Positions 44,931-53,580 of a stretch of DNA of 64,000 nucleotides are shown here, piece after piece. The stretch covers positions 186,001 to 250,000 of the forward strand of contig CAWHYF010000003.1 of NCBI GenBank assembly GCA_963833585.1, in the 5' to 3' direction. Below the pieces are notes generated by a model that was not told where the DNA came from, searched no databases, and saw only the letters and a program-made list of their open reading frames with translations. A program made the position numbers and the translations under genes. The DNA comes from Bog-756 sp963833585 (GTDB lineage: Bacteria; Actinomycetota; Acidimicrobiia; Acidimicrobiales; RAAP-2). Numbering within the stretch: position 1 is the first letter of the stretch; each line of letters opens with the position of its first letter.

Positions 44931-46709
44931 GTGCTGAAGAAGGTTCTCATCGCCAACCGGGGGGAGATCGCGGTCCGTGTCATCCGGACCTGCCGGGAAC
45001 TGGGAGTGGCCACGGTGGCGATCTACTCCGAGCTCGACCGGGAAGCGCTCCATGTCCGGCTGGCCGACGAGGCCTACGCCCTGGGAGGTCAGACCGCGGC
45101 CGAGAGCTACCTGAACACCCAGGCCATCCTCGGCGTCGTGGAGAAGTGCGGAGCTGACGCCGTCCACCCCGGCTACGGGTTCTTCTCCGAGAACACCGAC
45201 TTCGCCCGGGCCATCACCGAGCGTGGGGTCACCTTCATCGGGCCGCCGCCCGAGGCCATCGACGTGATGGGCGACAAGATCAGCTCCCGTCACGCCGCCG
45301 AGCGGGCCGGGGTGTCGGGCGTACCGGGCCGGTCCGAGGTACTGCGGACGCCCGACGAAGTGACCGCCTTCGGCGACGAGTTCGGCTGGCCGGTGGCCAT
45401 CAAGGCGGCCTACGGGGGTGGCGGCCGGGGCATGAAGGTGGTGACCGGCCCCGACGAGGCCAAGGAAGCCCTCGAGTCGGCCATGCGGGAGTCGAAGGCC
45501 TACTTCGGGCGGGACGAGTGCTACGTGGAGCGGTACCTGGCCTGGCCCCGCCATGTCGAGATGCAGATCATCGCCGACACCCACGGCAACACCGTGTGGT
45601 TGGGCGAGCGGGACTGCTCCGCCCAGCGACGGCATCAGAAACTGGTGGAGGAGAGCCCGGCACCCAACTTCCCCGACGGGGTGCGGCGCGCCATGGGCGA
45701 GGCCTCGGTGCGGGTCGCCGAGGCCTGCGGGTACGTCAACGCCGGTACCGTGGAGTTCCTCTTTCAGGACGGTGAGTTCTTCTTCCTGGAGATGAACACC
45801 CGGCTGCAGGTGGAGCATCCGGTCACCGAGTTGGTGACCGGACTCGACCTCGTGGAGTGGCAACTGCGGGTGGCCTCGGGTGAGGCCCTCGGCTTCACCC
45901 AGGACGACGTCCGGCGCGACGGCCACGCCATCGAGGTCCGGGTCAACGCCGAGGACCCCAACGGCGGGGCGTTCACCCCGTCACCCGGCACCATCACCCG
46001 GCTGGTGTCACCGGGAGGGCCCGGGGTCCGCCTCGACGCCGGGTACGAGTCGGGCGACACGGTGAGCCAGTTCTACGACAACCTGGTGGCCAAGCTGGTG
46101 GTGTGGGGTCATGACCGCGAGGCGGCCCGGCGGCGAATGCTGCGGGCCATCGAGGAGATGGTGGTCGAAGGGGTGGCCACCACCCTCCCCGCCGACGTGG
46201 CCATCCTCTCCCACCCGGACTTCGTCGCCGTCGCCCACTCGACCAACTGGGTCGAACAGACCCTCGACCTGACCAACGTGAGGGCGACGCCCGGACCCCC
46301 GGTGGTGGACCCGGCTGAGGGCGGAGAGGCCCTGCCCCGCGTCCTGCGGGACGTCACCGCAGAAGTGGACGGCCGTCGCTACCAGGTCAAGCTGTGGGTG
46401 CCCGATCTCGGTGACGCCGTGGTGGCCGCGGGTGGGGGCGTCTCGGCGCGGGCCGCCGGGCCCAAACGACCCAAGGCCTCCGCGTCCGGGGCGGGCTCGG
46501 GAACCGTGGCCGTCCCCATGCAGGGCACCATCGTGCGGGTGATGGTCGTCGAGGGCGACACGGTCGAGGTGGGCCAGACGGTCTGCGTGCTCGAGGCGAT
46601 GAAGATGGAGAACAACGTGAACGCCGAGCGGGCCGGAACGGTGAAGGAAGTGCGGGTGGCGGCAGGCGAGTCGGTCGGACCCGGCGATGTCATCGCCGTC
46701 ATCGAGTAG
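44931..46709 (+). CDS. Acetyl-/propionyl-CoA carboxylase alpha subunit (biotin carboxylase + BCCP)
   Basis: A 592-residue protein. The biotin carboxylase domain starts KKVLIANRGEIAVRVIRTCRELG; AAYGGGGRGMKVV is the ATP loop, EMNTRLQVEHPVTE the catalytic segment. The C-terminal BCCP carries the biotinylation site EAMKMEN near residue 560. It carboxylates biotin with bicarbonate and ATP for a carboxyltransferase beta subunit that is not in this window. The start is the GTG at 44931 behind CGAAAGG, matching the family N-terminus; the ATG at 44904 adds nine non-conserved residues. Acetyl- versus propionyl-CoA use cannot be told from this subunit. Confidence 0.95.
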   Translation: MLKKVLIANRGEIAVRVIRTCRELGVATVAIYSELDREALHVRLADEAYALGGQTAAESYLNTQAILGVVEKCGADAVHPGYGFFSENTDFARAITERGVTFIGPPPEAIDVMGDKISSRHAAERAGVSGVPGRSEVLRTPDEVTAFGDEFGWPVAIKAAYGGGGRGMKVVTGPDEAKEALESAMRESKAYFGRDECYVERYLAWPRHVEMQIIADTHGNTVWLGERDCSAQRRHQKLVEESPAPNFPDGVRRAMGEASVRVAEACGYVNAGTVEFLFQDGEFFFLEMNTRLQVEHPVTELVTGLDLVEWQLRVASGEALGFTQDDVRRDGHAIEVRVNAEDPNGGAFTPSPGTITRLVSPGGPGVRLDAGYESGDTVSQFYDNLVAKLVVWGHDREAARRRMLRAIEEMVVEGVATTLPADVAILSHPDFVAVAHSTNWVEQTLDLTNVRATPGPPVVDPAEGGEALPRVLRDVTAEVDGRRYQVKLWVPDLGDAVVAAGGGVSARAAGPKRPKASASGAGSGTVAVPMQGTIVRVMVVEGDTVEVGQTVCVLEAMKMENNVNAERAGTVKEVRVAAGESVGPGDVIAVIE

Positions 46710-46726
46710 ACGAAGGGGTTCCGTTC

Positions 46727-47893
46727 ATGCCTCAACCCACCGCGGTCAAGGACGCTGCTCGGAAGTCCATTGAACGCGGCCTGGACGGTCTGGTGCGGCT
46801 GAGCCACACCATCCACGACAACCCCGAGACGGCGTTCGAGGAGGACCGGGCTGCGGCCTGGACGGCCGAGCACCTCACCGGGGCGGGTTACTCGGTGACC
46901 ACGGGGACCTCGGGGATGCCTACGGCGTTCACCGCTGAGACTGGCAGCGGGCCGCTGGTGGTGGCCCTCTGTGCCGAGTACGACGCGCTCCCGGGAATCG
47001 GGCACGCGTGCGGACACAACATCATCGCCGCCGCCGCGGTCGGGGCCGGCCTGGCCCTGGCCGGGGTGGCCGACGACCTGGGCATCACCGTACGGGTCTT
47101 GGGCACGCCGGCCGAAGAGGGTGGCGGGGGCAAGATCACCATGCTGGACGACGGGGTGTTCGACGACGTGCACGCCGCAATGATGGTTCACCCCTGGCCG
47201 GCGGACTGGCTCCGGGCCACCTGCCTGGCCGTCTCCCATTTCGACGTGACCTTCCACGGGAAGAGCGCCCACGCCTCGGCCGCCCCCTGGGAGGGGGCCA
47301 ACGCCGGCGACGCCATGGCGCTGGCGCAGGTGGCCCTGGGCCTCCTGCGCCAGCAGTTCCGCCCGGGGGACCAGGTCCACGGCGTGGTGACCGACGGCGG
47401 ACAGGCGGCCAACGTCATCCCCGAGCGGGTCAGTGGCCGGTTCATGTGCCGTTCGACCTCCCTGACCGGTCTGAAGGTCCTCGAGCCGCGGGTCATGGCC
47501 TGCTTCGAGGCCGGGGCCCTGGCCAGCGGGACGACCTTCGAGCGGCACGATCTGGCGCCGGTCTACTCCCACATGGAGAGCGACCCGGGCCTCCTCGATC
47601 TCTACCGGGTCAACGCCGAAGCGCTCGGGCGTACCTTCGGACTCGATGACCAGCAGGCCCCTCGCCCCACCCTGTCCACCGATATGGCCAACGTGTCCCT
47701 GGCGGTGCCGACCATCCACCCCCTGGTGGGAATCGACGCCGCCGGATCGGTGAACCACCAGCCCGAGTTCGCCGCGGCGTGCGTGACGCCGTCTGCCGAC
47801 AGGGCCGTGCACGACGGTGCCCTGGCCATGGCCGGGACGGTGATCGATGCGGCGCTCTCCGACCCGGTGCGCCATCGCCTGTTGACCGGCTGA
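46727..47893 (+). CDS. M20 family metallohydrolase (amidohydrolase/p-aminobenzoyl-glutamate hydrolase-like)
   Basis: A 388-residue zinc hydrolase. ALCAEYDALPGIGHACGHNIIAAAAVGAG contains the metal-binding HACGHN, and GTPAEEGGGGKITML the catalytic Glu-Glu. FHGKSAHASAAPWEGANAGDA begins the dimerisation lid domain. The AEYDALPGIGHACGHN wording places it with the AbgB/PM20D2-like amidohydrolases that cut amide-linked amino acids or dipeptides. It follows the biotin carboxylase by 17 bp, so it is probably co-transcribed, though no metabolic link is obvious. Confidence 0.88.
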   Translation: MPQPTAVKDAARKSIERGLDGLVRLSHTIHDNPETAFEEDRAAAWTAEHLTGAGYSVTTGTSGMPTAFTAETGSGPLVVALCAEYDALPGIGHACGHNIIAAAAVGAGLALAGVADDLGITVRVLGTPAEEGGGGKITMLDDGVFDDVHAAMMVHPWPADWLRATCLAVSHFDVTFHGKSAHASAAPWEGANAGDAMALAQVALGLLRQQFRPGDQVHGVVTDGGQAANVIPERVSGRFMCRSTSLTGLKVLEPRVMACFEAGALASGTTFERHDLAPVYSHMESDPGLLDLYRVNAEALGRTFGLDDQQAPRPTLSTDMANVSLAVPTIHPLVGIDAAGSVNHQPEFAAACVTPSADRAVHDGALAMAGTVIDAALSDPVRHRLLTG

Positions 47894-47927
47894 GGCCGGT
47901 CACCCGCCACCGGTCCACTCCCGGTCG

Positions 47928-47956
47928 GCCCGCCGGGGCCACCGGCTCCGGCGGGC
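47928..47956. terminator. Inverted repeat between convergent genes
   Basis: GCCCGCCGG (47928-47936) and CCGGCGGGC (47948-47956) form a perfect 9-bp stem with an 11-nt loop, centred between the M20 stop (47893) and the mutase stop (47974). There is no U-tract; a terminator by position. Confidence 0.5.
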
Positions 47957-47973
47957 AGGTGCGGAGCCCGGTG

Positions 47974-49581
47974 TCAGCCGTTCGGGTGGAACTCGCCGAA
48001 CACGCCTCGGAGCGCGTCCGACACCTCGCCGAGCGTCGCCATCCGAGCCAGTGCGGCCTTCATCGGCACCAGGAGGTTCTGGGTCCCCCGGGCAGCCGCC
48101 GCCACCTCGGCCAGGGCCGCATCCACAGCCTTCTGGTCCCGCTGGTCCCGCACCCGCCTCACCCTGGCCACCTGCGAACGCTGCAGATCGGGGTCGATGG
48201 GGAACACTTCGGTGGGCTCGAGCTCCTCGTCGACGAACTTGTTCACACCGACGATGACTTTGTGGCCGGAGTCGATGTCCTTGGCGTAGGCGTACGCAGC
48301 CTGCTCGATCTCCTGTTGCATGTACTGGGCCTCGATGGCGTCGACGGCGCCACCCATGCCGTCGATCCGGTCGAGGTACTCCCAGGCGGCGTGCTCCACC
48401 TCGTCGGTCAGCGACTCCACGAACCACGAGCCGGCCAGGGGGTCGACGGTGTCGGCCAGACCCGATTCGTAGCCCACGATCTGCTGGGTGCGCAGGGCCA
48501 CCTTCGCCGCCCGCTCGGTGGGCAGCCCGAGCGCCTCATCGAAGCCGTTGGTGTGGAGGCTCTGGGTACCGCCCAGGGCCGCGGCCATGGCCTGGAGCGT
48601 GACCCGCACGATGTTGTTCTCCGGCTGCTGGGCGGTGAGTGTGGATCCACCCGTTTGGGTGTGGAAACGGAGCAGGGTGGACCTCTCGTCCTTGGCGCCG
48701 AAACGCTCGGTCATGATCTTGGCCCACATCCGGCGGGCGGCACGGTACTTGGCCACCTCCTCGAACAGGTTGTTGTGAGCGTTCCAGAAGAAGCTCAACC
48801 GTGGAGCAAAGGCGTCCACATCGAGGCCGGCGGCCAGGGCCGCCTCGACGTAGGCGATGCCGTTGGCAATGGTGAACGCGATCTCCTGGACCGCGGTCGA
48901 ACCGGCCTCGCGGATGTGGTAGCCGGAGATCGAGATGGTGTTCCAGCTGGGGAGTTGATCGGCACAGTAGGAGAAGGTGTCGGTCACCAGGCGCATCGAG
49001 GGGCGGGGTGGGTAGATGTACGTGCCCCGGGCCACGTACTCCTTCAGGATGTCGTTCTGGATGGTGCCACCCAACAGCTTGGGATCCACTCCGTTCTCCT
49101 CGGCCACCAGTTGGTAGAAGAGCAGCAGGATGGCGGCCGTGGCGTTGATGGTCATCGAGGTGGTGACCTGGTCGAGGGGCAGTCCGGCCAGGAGGAGTCG
49201 CATGTCGGCCAACGAGTCGATGGCCACGCCGACCTTGCCCACCTCGCCCTCGGAGCGCGGGTGGTCGGAGTCCAACCCCATCTGGGTCGGGAGGTCGAAG
49301 GCACAGGACAGGCCGGTCTGACCGGCACCCAGGAGGAACTTGAACCTCCCGTTGGTCGACTCGGCGGTGCCGAAACCGGCGTACTGGCGCATGGTCCACA
49401 GACGGCCGCGGTACATGTCGGGCCGGATGCCCCGGGTGTAGGGATAGGCGCCCGGGGCCCCGAGCCGTCGATCGGGGTCCCAGCCGTCGAGATCGGAGGG
49501 TCCGTAGACCGGGTGGATCTCGATGCCCGAGTCGGTGAACCGCTGATCCTCGGGGCGGCGGGGGGCACGGTCGGCTGTCAT
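47974..49581 (-). CDS. Acyl-CoA mutase large subunit (methylmalonyl-CoA mutase family)
   Basis: A 535-residue B12-dependent mutase catalytic subunit: PYTRGIRPDMYRGRLWTMRQYAGFGTAEST, GQTGLSCAFDLPTQMGLDSDHP, TSMTINATAAILL, GTIQNDILKEYVARGTYIYPP, ISGYHIREAGSTAVQE, FHTQTGGSTLTAQQP and GGTQSLHTNGFDEALGLPTE. It ends after the TIM barrel, so the cobalamin-binding domain must be a separate small subunit, not seen here. At the position of the substrate-sensing Tyr of methylmalonyl-CoA mutase it appears to have Phe (NGRFKFLL), while the Arg of YVARGTY is kept, so the substrate is open. Start at ATG 49581. Confidence 0.9.
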   Translation of the reverse strand: MTADRAPRRPEDQRFTDSGIEIHPVYGPSDLDGWDPDRRLGAPGAYPYTRGIRPDMYRGRLWTMRQYAGFGTAESTNGRFKFLLGAGQTGLSCAFDLPTQMGLDSDHPRSEGEVGKVGVAIDSLADMRLLLAGLPLDQVTTSMTINATAAILLLFYQLVAEENGVDPKLLGGTIQNDILKEYVARGTYIYPPRPSMRLVTDTFSYCADQLPSWNTISISGYHIREAGSTAVQEIAFTIANGIAYVEAALAAGLDVDAFAPRLSFFWNAHNNLFEEVAKYRAARRMWAKIMTERFGAKDERSTLLRFHTQTGGSTLTAQQPENNIVRVTLQAMAAALGGTQSLHTNGFDEALGLPTERAAKVALRTQQIVGYESGLADTVDPLAGSWFVESLTDEVEHAAWEYLDRIDGMGGAVDAIEAQYMQQEIEQAAYAYAKDIDSGHKVIVGVNKFVDEELEPTEVFPIDPDLQRSQVARVRRVRDQRDQKAVDAALAEVAAAARGTQNLLVPMKAALARMATLGEVSDALRGVFGEFHPNG

Positions 49582-49741
49582 GGCGCCAAGGTTACGGTGT
49601 CCCGCTCCCGCCCGGAGAAAGCCCCATAGTGTCCGATCCCAGTTCAGCCGGTACCCGGACCACGGCGGTCGGCACCGCCCACACCGCCGGGCCCGCTCAC
49701 CCCGCCGCGACCCTGCCCGGGCCACCGGCGGACCGGCGGGC

Positions 49742-50932
49742 TCAGGGGCCGACCGGGGGTGCCACGGCGTGGGGCATGCACAGGTCGTCGTATTCCGCGA
49801 TCACGATCTCTCCCGCGTCCGGACCGCAGGCCGGACAGTGGGGGTCCCGGTGCACCTTGAAGGTGCGGAAGCTCTGCTCGAGGGCGTCGTAGGCCAGCAA
49901 CCGACCTTGCAGGGTTTCCCCGATGCCCAACAGGATCTTGACGGCCTCCACCGCCTGGATCGAACCCACGATGCCCGGGAGCACCCCGAGCACGCCGGCC
50001 TCCGAGCAACTGGGGGCCAGCTCGGCCGGAGGGGGCTCGGGGATCATGCAGCGATAACAGGGACCCACGTAGGGATTGAACACGGTGGCCTGCCCCTCGA
50101 ACCGGAAGATCGACCCATGCACCACCGGGATCCGCTTGAGCAGCGAGGCGTCGTTGACCAGATAGCGGGTCGGGAAGTTGTCGGTGCCGTCCACGATCAC
50201 GTCGTATCCGTCGATGATGTCGAGGATGTTGTCGGCACCGAGACGGACGTCGTACGTCACCACGTTCACGTCCGGGTTGATCAGCGTCAGCGTCTTCTTG
50301 GCCGAGTCCACCTTGCGCTCACCGATCCGGTCGGTGTTGTGCAGGATCTGGCGCTGCAGGTTGGAGGCATCCACCACGTCCATGTCGATGATCCCGATGG
50401 TGCCCACCCCGGCCGCGGCCAGATAGAGGGCGGCCGGCGAGCCCAGGCCCCCGGCGCCCAAGAGCAGCACCTTCGAGTCGAGGAGCTTCAGCTGACCGGT
50501 CTCCCCCACCTCGGGGAGGAGGAGGTGGCGTTGGTACCGGTTCCGCTGCTCGGGGGTGAGGGCCTGGGGCGCCACCCAGTCCCGGCCTTCGTCCTTCCAC
50601 CGGTTGAAGCCGCCGATGACCGAGGCCACATCGGTGTAGCCCAGCTCCTGCATGGTCTGGGCGGCGAACGCCGAGCGGGTACCGCCGGCGCAGTAGACGA
50701 CCACATGGCTGGACTTGTCGGGTATCCGACCCTCGACCGAGGTCTCGAGCGTGCCCCTCGGGATGTGGACCGCGCCGGGCAGTGCGCCCTGCTCGTACTC
50801 GTCGGGCTCGCGGACGTCGAGCACCACCGTCGGGCCGTCGGCGATCTCCTCGGCGGCCTGAGCGGGTTCGACCTCGCGAATGGACGACTTGGCGCTGGCC
50901 AGCATCTCCCTGAACGTGGGCACGGCAATCAC
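49742..50932 (-). CDS. Rhodanese-MoeB fusion, sulfur-carrier adenylyltransferase
   Basis: A 396-residue protein. An N-terminal rhodanese domain (about 15-115: VVLDVREPDEYEQGALPGAVHIP, active-site VVYCAGGTRS) is followed by a MoeB/ThiF E1-like domain. The latter includes RYQRHLLLPEVGETGQLKLL, LLLGAGGLGSPAALYLAAAGVG, NLQRQILHNTDRIG, VDGTDNFPTRYLVND and the zinc pairs CYRC and CPAC. It should adenylate and sulfurate a MoaD/ThiS-like carrier for molybdopterin, thiamine or cysteine synthesis. Mycobacterial MoeZ has the rhodanese at the C-terminus; here it is first. Start at GTG 50932 behind AGAAGGA. The 294-bp upstream gap (50933-51226) holds only a possible TTGACC element at 51054-51059. Confidence 0.9.
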   Translation of the reverse strand: MIAVPTFREMLASAKSSIREVEPAQAAEEIADGPTVVLDVREPDEYEQGALPGAVHIPRGTLETSVEGRIPDKSSHVVVYCAGGTRSAFAAQTMQELGYTDVASVIGGFNRWKDEGRDWVAPQALTPEQRNRYQRHLLLPEVGETGQLKLLDSKVLLLGAGGLGSPAALYLAAAGVGTIGIIDMDVVDASNLQRQILHNTDRIGERKVDSAKKTLTLINPDVNVVTYDVRLGADNILDIIDGYDVIVDGTDNFPTRYLVNDASLLKRIPVVHGSIFRFEGQATVFNPYVGPCYRCMIPEPPPAELAPSCSEAGVLGVLPGIVGSIQAVEAVKILLGIGETLQGRLLAYDALEQSFRTFKVHRDPHCPACGPDAGEIVIAEYDDLCMPHAVAPPVGP

Positions 50933-51226
50933 AGTCCTTCTCGGTCGGTGTGGAACCTCCGAACGGTGGTCCCACACACCTCTCCACACCATCACACCAC
51001 TACCAGCCGAGCAGACCCGAGCTACCCGGTACAGGTGTAAACACTACCAGCGGGGTCAACATTCCCGGAGGCCCGGTCGGCTCGCAGTCGAGTCGAGTCG
51101 GGGCCGGGTCCGGGTCGACGGTAGGGCGTCGACGGGATCCGCCACCTGCACGGCGCAACGCGGCCAGATCAGGCGCCATGGCGCCCGGATGGGACGGCGC
51201 CCGGGCCGGCCAGCAGCGGGAAGGAC

Positions 51227-52624
51227 TCAGCCGAAGGTCACGGACCCGGCGGGTGGGATGGTTCCCGGCCCGGTCGTGAGACAGCCGGCGGCCAGCGACG
51301 GGTCGACCGGTGCGGCCAGGGTCGGGGGGGTCAGGAAGGCCGGCGGGCTGGTCAGATCCACGGAGTCCAGCAGGTTGTCCGCGGCGTAGTCCCGGTGGGT
51401 CAGGGCCGGCAGGTTCCACTTGGTCTCGATCAGCTTGAGCACCGAGGTGTGGTCGTGGACCACGTGGGAGACGTAGTCGGGGCGGGCGTACGGGGACACC
51501 ACCCCGGCCGGGACCCGGAAACCCAACCGGTTGAACGACCCCTGGTGGTCCCCCGGCGAGGTGATCGGCGCGACCGAGTCGGGCCTGACCGCCCTGGGCG
51601 GGGCCACGTGGTCGTAGTACCCACCCGACTCGTCGTAGCACCACACCAGCATGGTCTTCGGCCACTGGGGCGAATCCATCACCGCGTTGACCACCTGGGA
51701 GAGGAACTGGTCGCCGTACTGCACGTCTTGGGGGTTCTCCTCGGACTGGGTGCCGAAGTCGGGGTCGACCAGGCTGACCGAAGGCAGGGTGCCGGCAGCG
51801 GCGTCGGAGAAGAACTGGCTGGTCTTGGACAGGTGTGACGAGTAGCCCGGCGTACTGCCCAGGTAGGACCAGATCAGGGACGACGGGAGGGAGGAGTAGT
51901 AGTTCGACCACGAGATGGAGTGGGCCGTCAGCGCTTCGAACACCGTGCCGTTCGGCGGCCGGTCGTTCGGCAAGGTGTCGTTCAGGAGGCCCAGGGATGT
52001 CCCGGCCATCAGGAACCGGCGGTTGGGATAGGTCTGCGCGCCGACCGAGCAGAAGTACCGGTCGCACACGGGGAAGGTGCTCGCCAGGGAGTTGATGAAC
52101 GGCATCACCGACGGTTGGAAGTACCCCATCGAGACCGGGCCGCTCTGGCTCTTCACGAAACCGTCCATGTGGCCGCTGGCGTACGAGGTCCAGTAGGCGT
52201 CCCAGGTGTTGAAGGGGAAGTGGGCCTCCTGGCAGGGGTTGGGCATGGGGAAGGCGTGCACCATGGCGTTCTTCCTCGGGGGCGGCATGGCGCTCTTCTT
52301 CGGCCAGGGGTTGGAGGCGGTGGGCTGCCCGTCCGAGCCGAGCACGAACCCGTCGCCGCGGCCTTGCATCATGCCGAGGATGTTGTCGTAGGAGTGGTTC
52401 TCCATCATCACCACCACGATGTTCTCGATCAACGGGAGCTGATCCGATCCGGCCGGCGCGGCGGGATCGGGCAGCGTGCCCGGTCCCGGCCTGGCCCGGG
52501 GACCGGTCCGGGCCGGGGTGGCCCCTGCGCCACCTGAGGTTCCGGCCGCCAGCCCGATGGTGGCGGCGCCGGCCAGGGCACCCCCGAGGAGGGATCTCCG
52601 CGAGATCGACTTGGATTCACTCAC
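51227..52624 (-). CDS. Tat-exported phosphoesterase (acid phosphatase/phospholipase C family)
   Basis: A 465-residue secreted enzyme. The N-terminus VSESKSISRRSLLGGALAGAATIGLAAG is a twin-arginine signal with an Ala-rich core. IENIVVVMMENHSYDNILG is the metal-site entry of the alkaline-phosphatase-like phosphoesterase family (PF04185), where the Glu-Asn ligate a metal. FPVCDRYFCSVGAQTYPNRRFLMAGTS, WCYDESGGYYDHVAPP and GFRVPAGVVSPYARPDYVSHVVHDHTSVLKLIETKWNLP are the remaining blocks. Substrates in the family include phospholipids and organic phosphate. Start is the GTG at 52624, 92 bp from the divergent nitroreductase. The longer frame to 53320 is shadow. Confidence 0.9.
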   Translation of the reverse strand: MSESKSISRRSLLGGALAGAATIGLAAGTSGGAGATPARTGPRARPGPGTLPDPAAPAGSDQLPLIENIVVVMMENHSYDNILGMMQGRGDGFVLGSDGQPTASNPWPKKSAMPPPRKNAMVHAFPMPNPCQEAHFPFNTWDAYWTSYASGHMDGFVKSQSGPVSMGYFQPSVMPFINSLASTFPVCDRYFCSVGAQTYPNRRFLMAGTSLGLLNDTLPNDRPPNGTVFEALTAHSISWSNYYSSLPSSLIWSYLGSTPGYSSHLSKTSQFFSDAAAGTLPSVSLVDPDFGTQSEENPQDVQYGDQFLSQVVNAVMDSPQWPKTMLVWCYDESGGYYDHVAPPRAVRPDSVAPITSPGDHQGSFNRLGFRVPAGVVSPYARPDYVSHVVHDHTSVLKLIETKWNLPALTHRDYAADNLLDSVDLTSPPAFLTPPTLAAPVDPSLAAGCLTTGPGTIPPAGSVTFG

Positions 52625-52716
52625 CCCGACGACACTACTGACTGGCGGAGTCGGGCGTGCGGGCGGGGAGGTCCGACGACCCCGGGACCAGTAGCGTGCC
52701 TCCCCATGGAGCGACG

Positions 52717-53316
52717 GTGGAGCTGACCGAAGCGGTCGTCCGTCGCCGGATGACCAGGAACTTCTCCGGTCGTGCCCTTGACCTGGGATTGGTCGACGAG
52801 TTGCTTTCGGCCGCACTCCGGGCCCCGTCGGCGGGAAATGCCCAGGGACGGGAGTTCGTGGTCCTCGAGGGGCCCGAGGAGACCTCCCGGTATTGGCAGG
52901 CCACCACGGACGCCGGGTGGCGGGCCTCCTCCCGACGCTTCGAGGGCCTGGCCCGGGCCCCGGTGGTGGTGCTGGTCCTCGCCGACCCCGAGGCCTATGC
53001 GGCCCGGTACCGGGAGCCGGACAAGGCCCGGCCTGACCGCGCCGAGATCGAGTGGAGGGTCCCCTTCTGGTTCGTCGACGCCGCCTTCGCCACCATGACC
53101 TTGCTGCTCGCGGCCACCGACCGGGGGGTGGGAGCCGGGTTCCTCGGCAACTTCCGCGGCGAGGAACGCCTGCGGACGGTGCTCGGGGTACCCGAGCGGT
53201 TCCGGTGGTTGGGCGCGGTGCTCCTGGGTGAGGCCGCCGAGCCCGATCCCCCCTCATCGTCGTCCGCCCGGCCCCACCGCGGCCTCCAGGAGTCGGTCCA
53301 CCGGGGCCGCTGGTAG
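52717..53316 (+). CDS. Nitroreductase-family FMN protein
   Basis: A 199-residue flavoprotein: LTEAVVRRRMTRNFSGRALDLGLVDELLSAALRAPSAGNAQGREFVVLEG contains the Arg-rich FMN-binding RRxTRxF and the PSAGNxQ loop, and GVGAGFLGNFRGEERLRTVLGVPERFRWLGAVLLGEA the C-terminal part. The family reduces nitro, quinone or enone groups using NAD(P)H. CofE here lacks the fused nitroreductase domain that reduces dehydro-F420-0, so such a stand-alone protein might do that job, but this is speculation. Start is the GTG at 52717, with GGAG six bases upstream. Confidence 0.85.
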   Translation: MELTEAVVRRRMTRNFSGRALDLGLVDELLSAALRAPSAGNAQGREFVVLEGPEETSRYWQATTDAGWRASSRRFEGLARAPVVVLVLADPEAYAARYREPDKARPDRAEIEWRVPFWFVDAAFATMTLLLAATDRGVGAGFLGNFRGEERLRTVLGVPERFRWLGAVLLGEAAEPDPPSSSSARPHRGLQESVHRGRW

Positions 53317-53524
53317 GCATTCACCCTGTCGGGAGGTGGGTCACCGACGGATGGCTCGGGACCCGTAGGTGACCCGGTGCGGACGGCACGTCGGACCCGG
53401 CGCCGCGCTCTTCCACCACCAGCGAGCACGGCCCCCAGGGCCACCACCGATGCCGCCTGGGCCGGCCCGCCGAAGGTCCCTTGTAGGCGCCGGGCAACGC
53501 ACTCCCGCCGCTCGCCAGAAACAA

Positions 53525-53540
53525 TCAACCATCTGGTTGA
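53525..53540. promoter_or_regulatory. ArsR operator 1
   Basis: TCAACCATCTGGTTGA, a 16-bp palindrome with one imperfect central pair. It overlaps the -35 hexamer of the arsR-type gene and is nearly identical to operator 2, exactly 40 bp away. Confidence 0.8.
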
Positions 53541-53565
53541 CCTTCTCGCCCGGAACCGCTATTCT
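53537..53565 (+). promoter_or_regulatory. Sigma-70-type promoter of the ArsR/AHSA1 operon (leaderless)
   Basis: TTGACC (53537-53542), 17 bp, TATTCT (53560-53565). Transcription would begin about 53572, one base from or at the A of the ATG at 53573, and no ribosome-binding site precedes that ATG. A leaderless mRNA is therefore predicted, which is common in actinobacteria. Confidence 0.7.
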
Positions 53566-53580
53566 CAACCATATGGTTGA
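53565..53580. promoter_or_regulatory. ArsR operator 2, over the start codon
   Basis: TCAACCATATGGTTGA is a perfect 16-bp palindrome. It touches the end of the -10 element and contains the ATG (53573-53575), so a bound repressor would cover the transcription start. Confidence 0.85.

Noticed and set aside
51227..53320. Extension of the phosphoesterase upstream of 52624
   Set aside because: The Tat signal starts at GTG 52624; further upstream is antisense to the nitroreductase gene.
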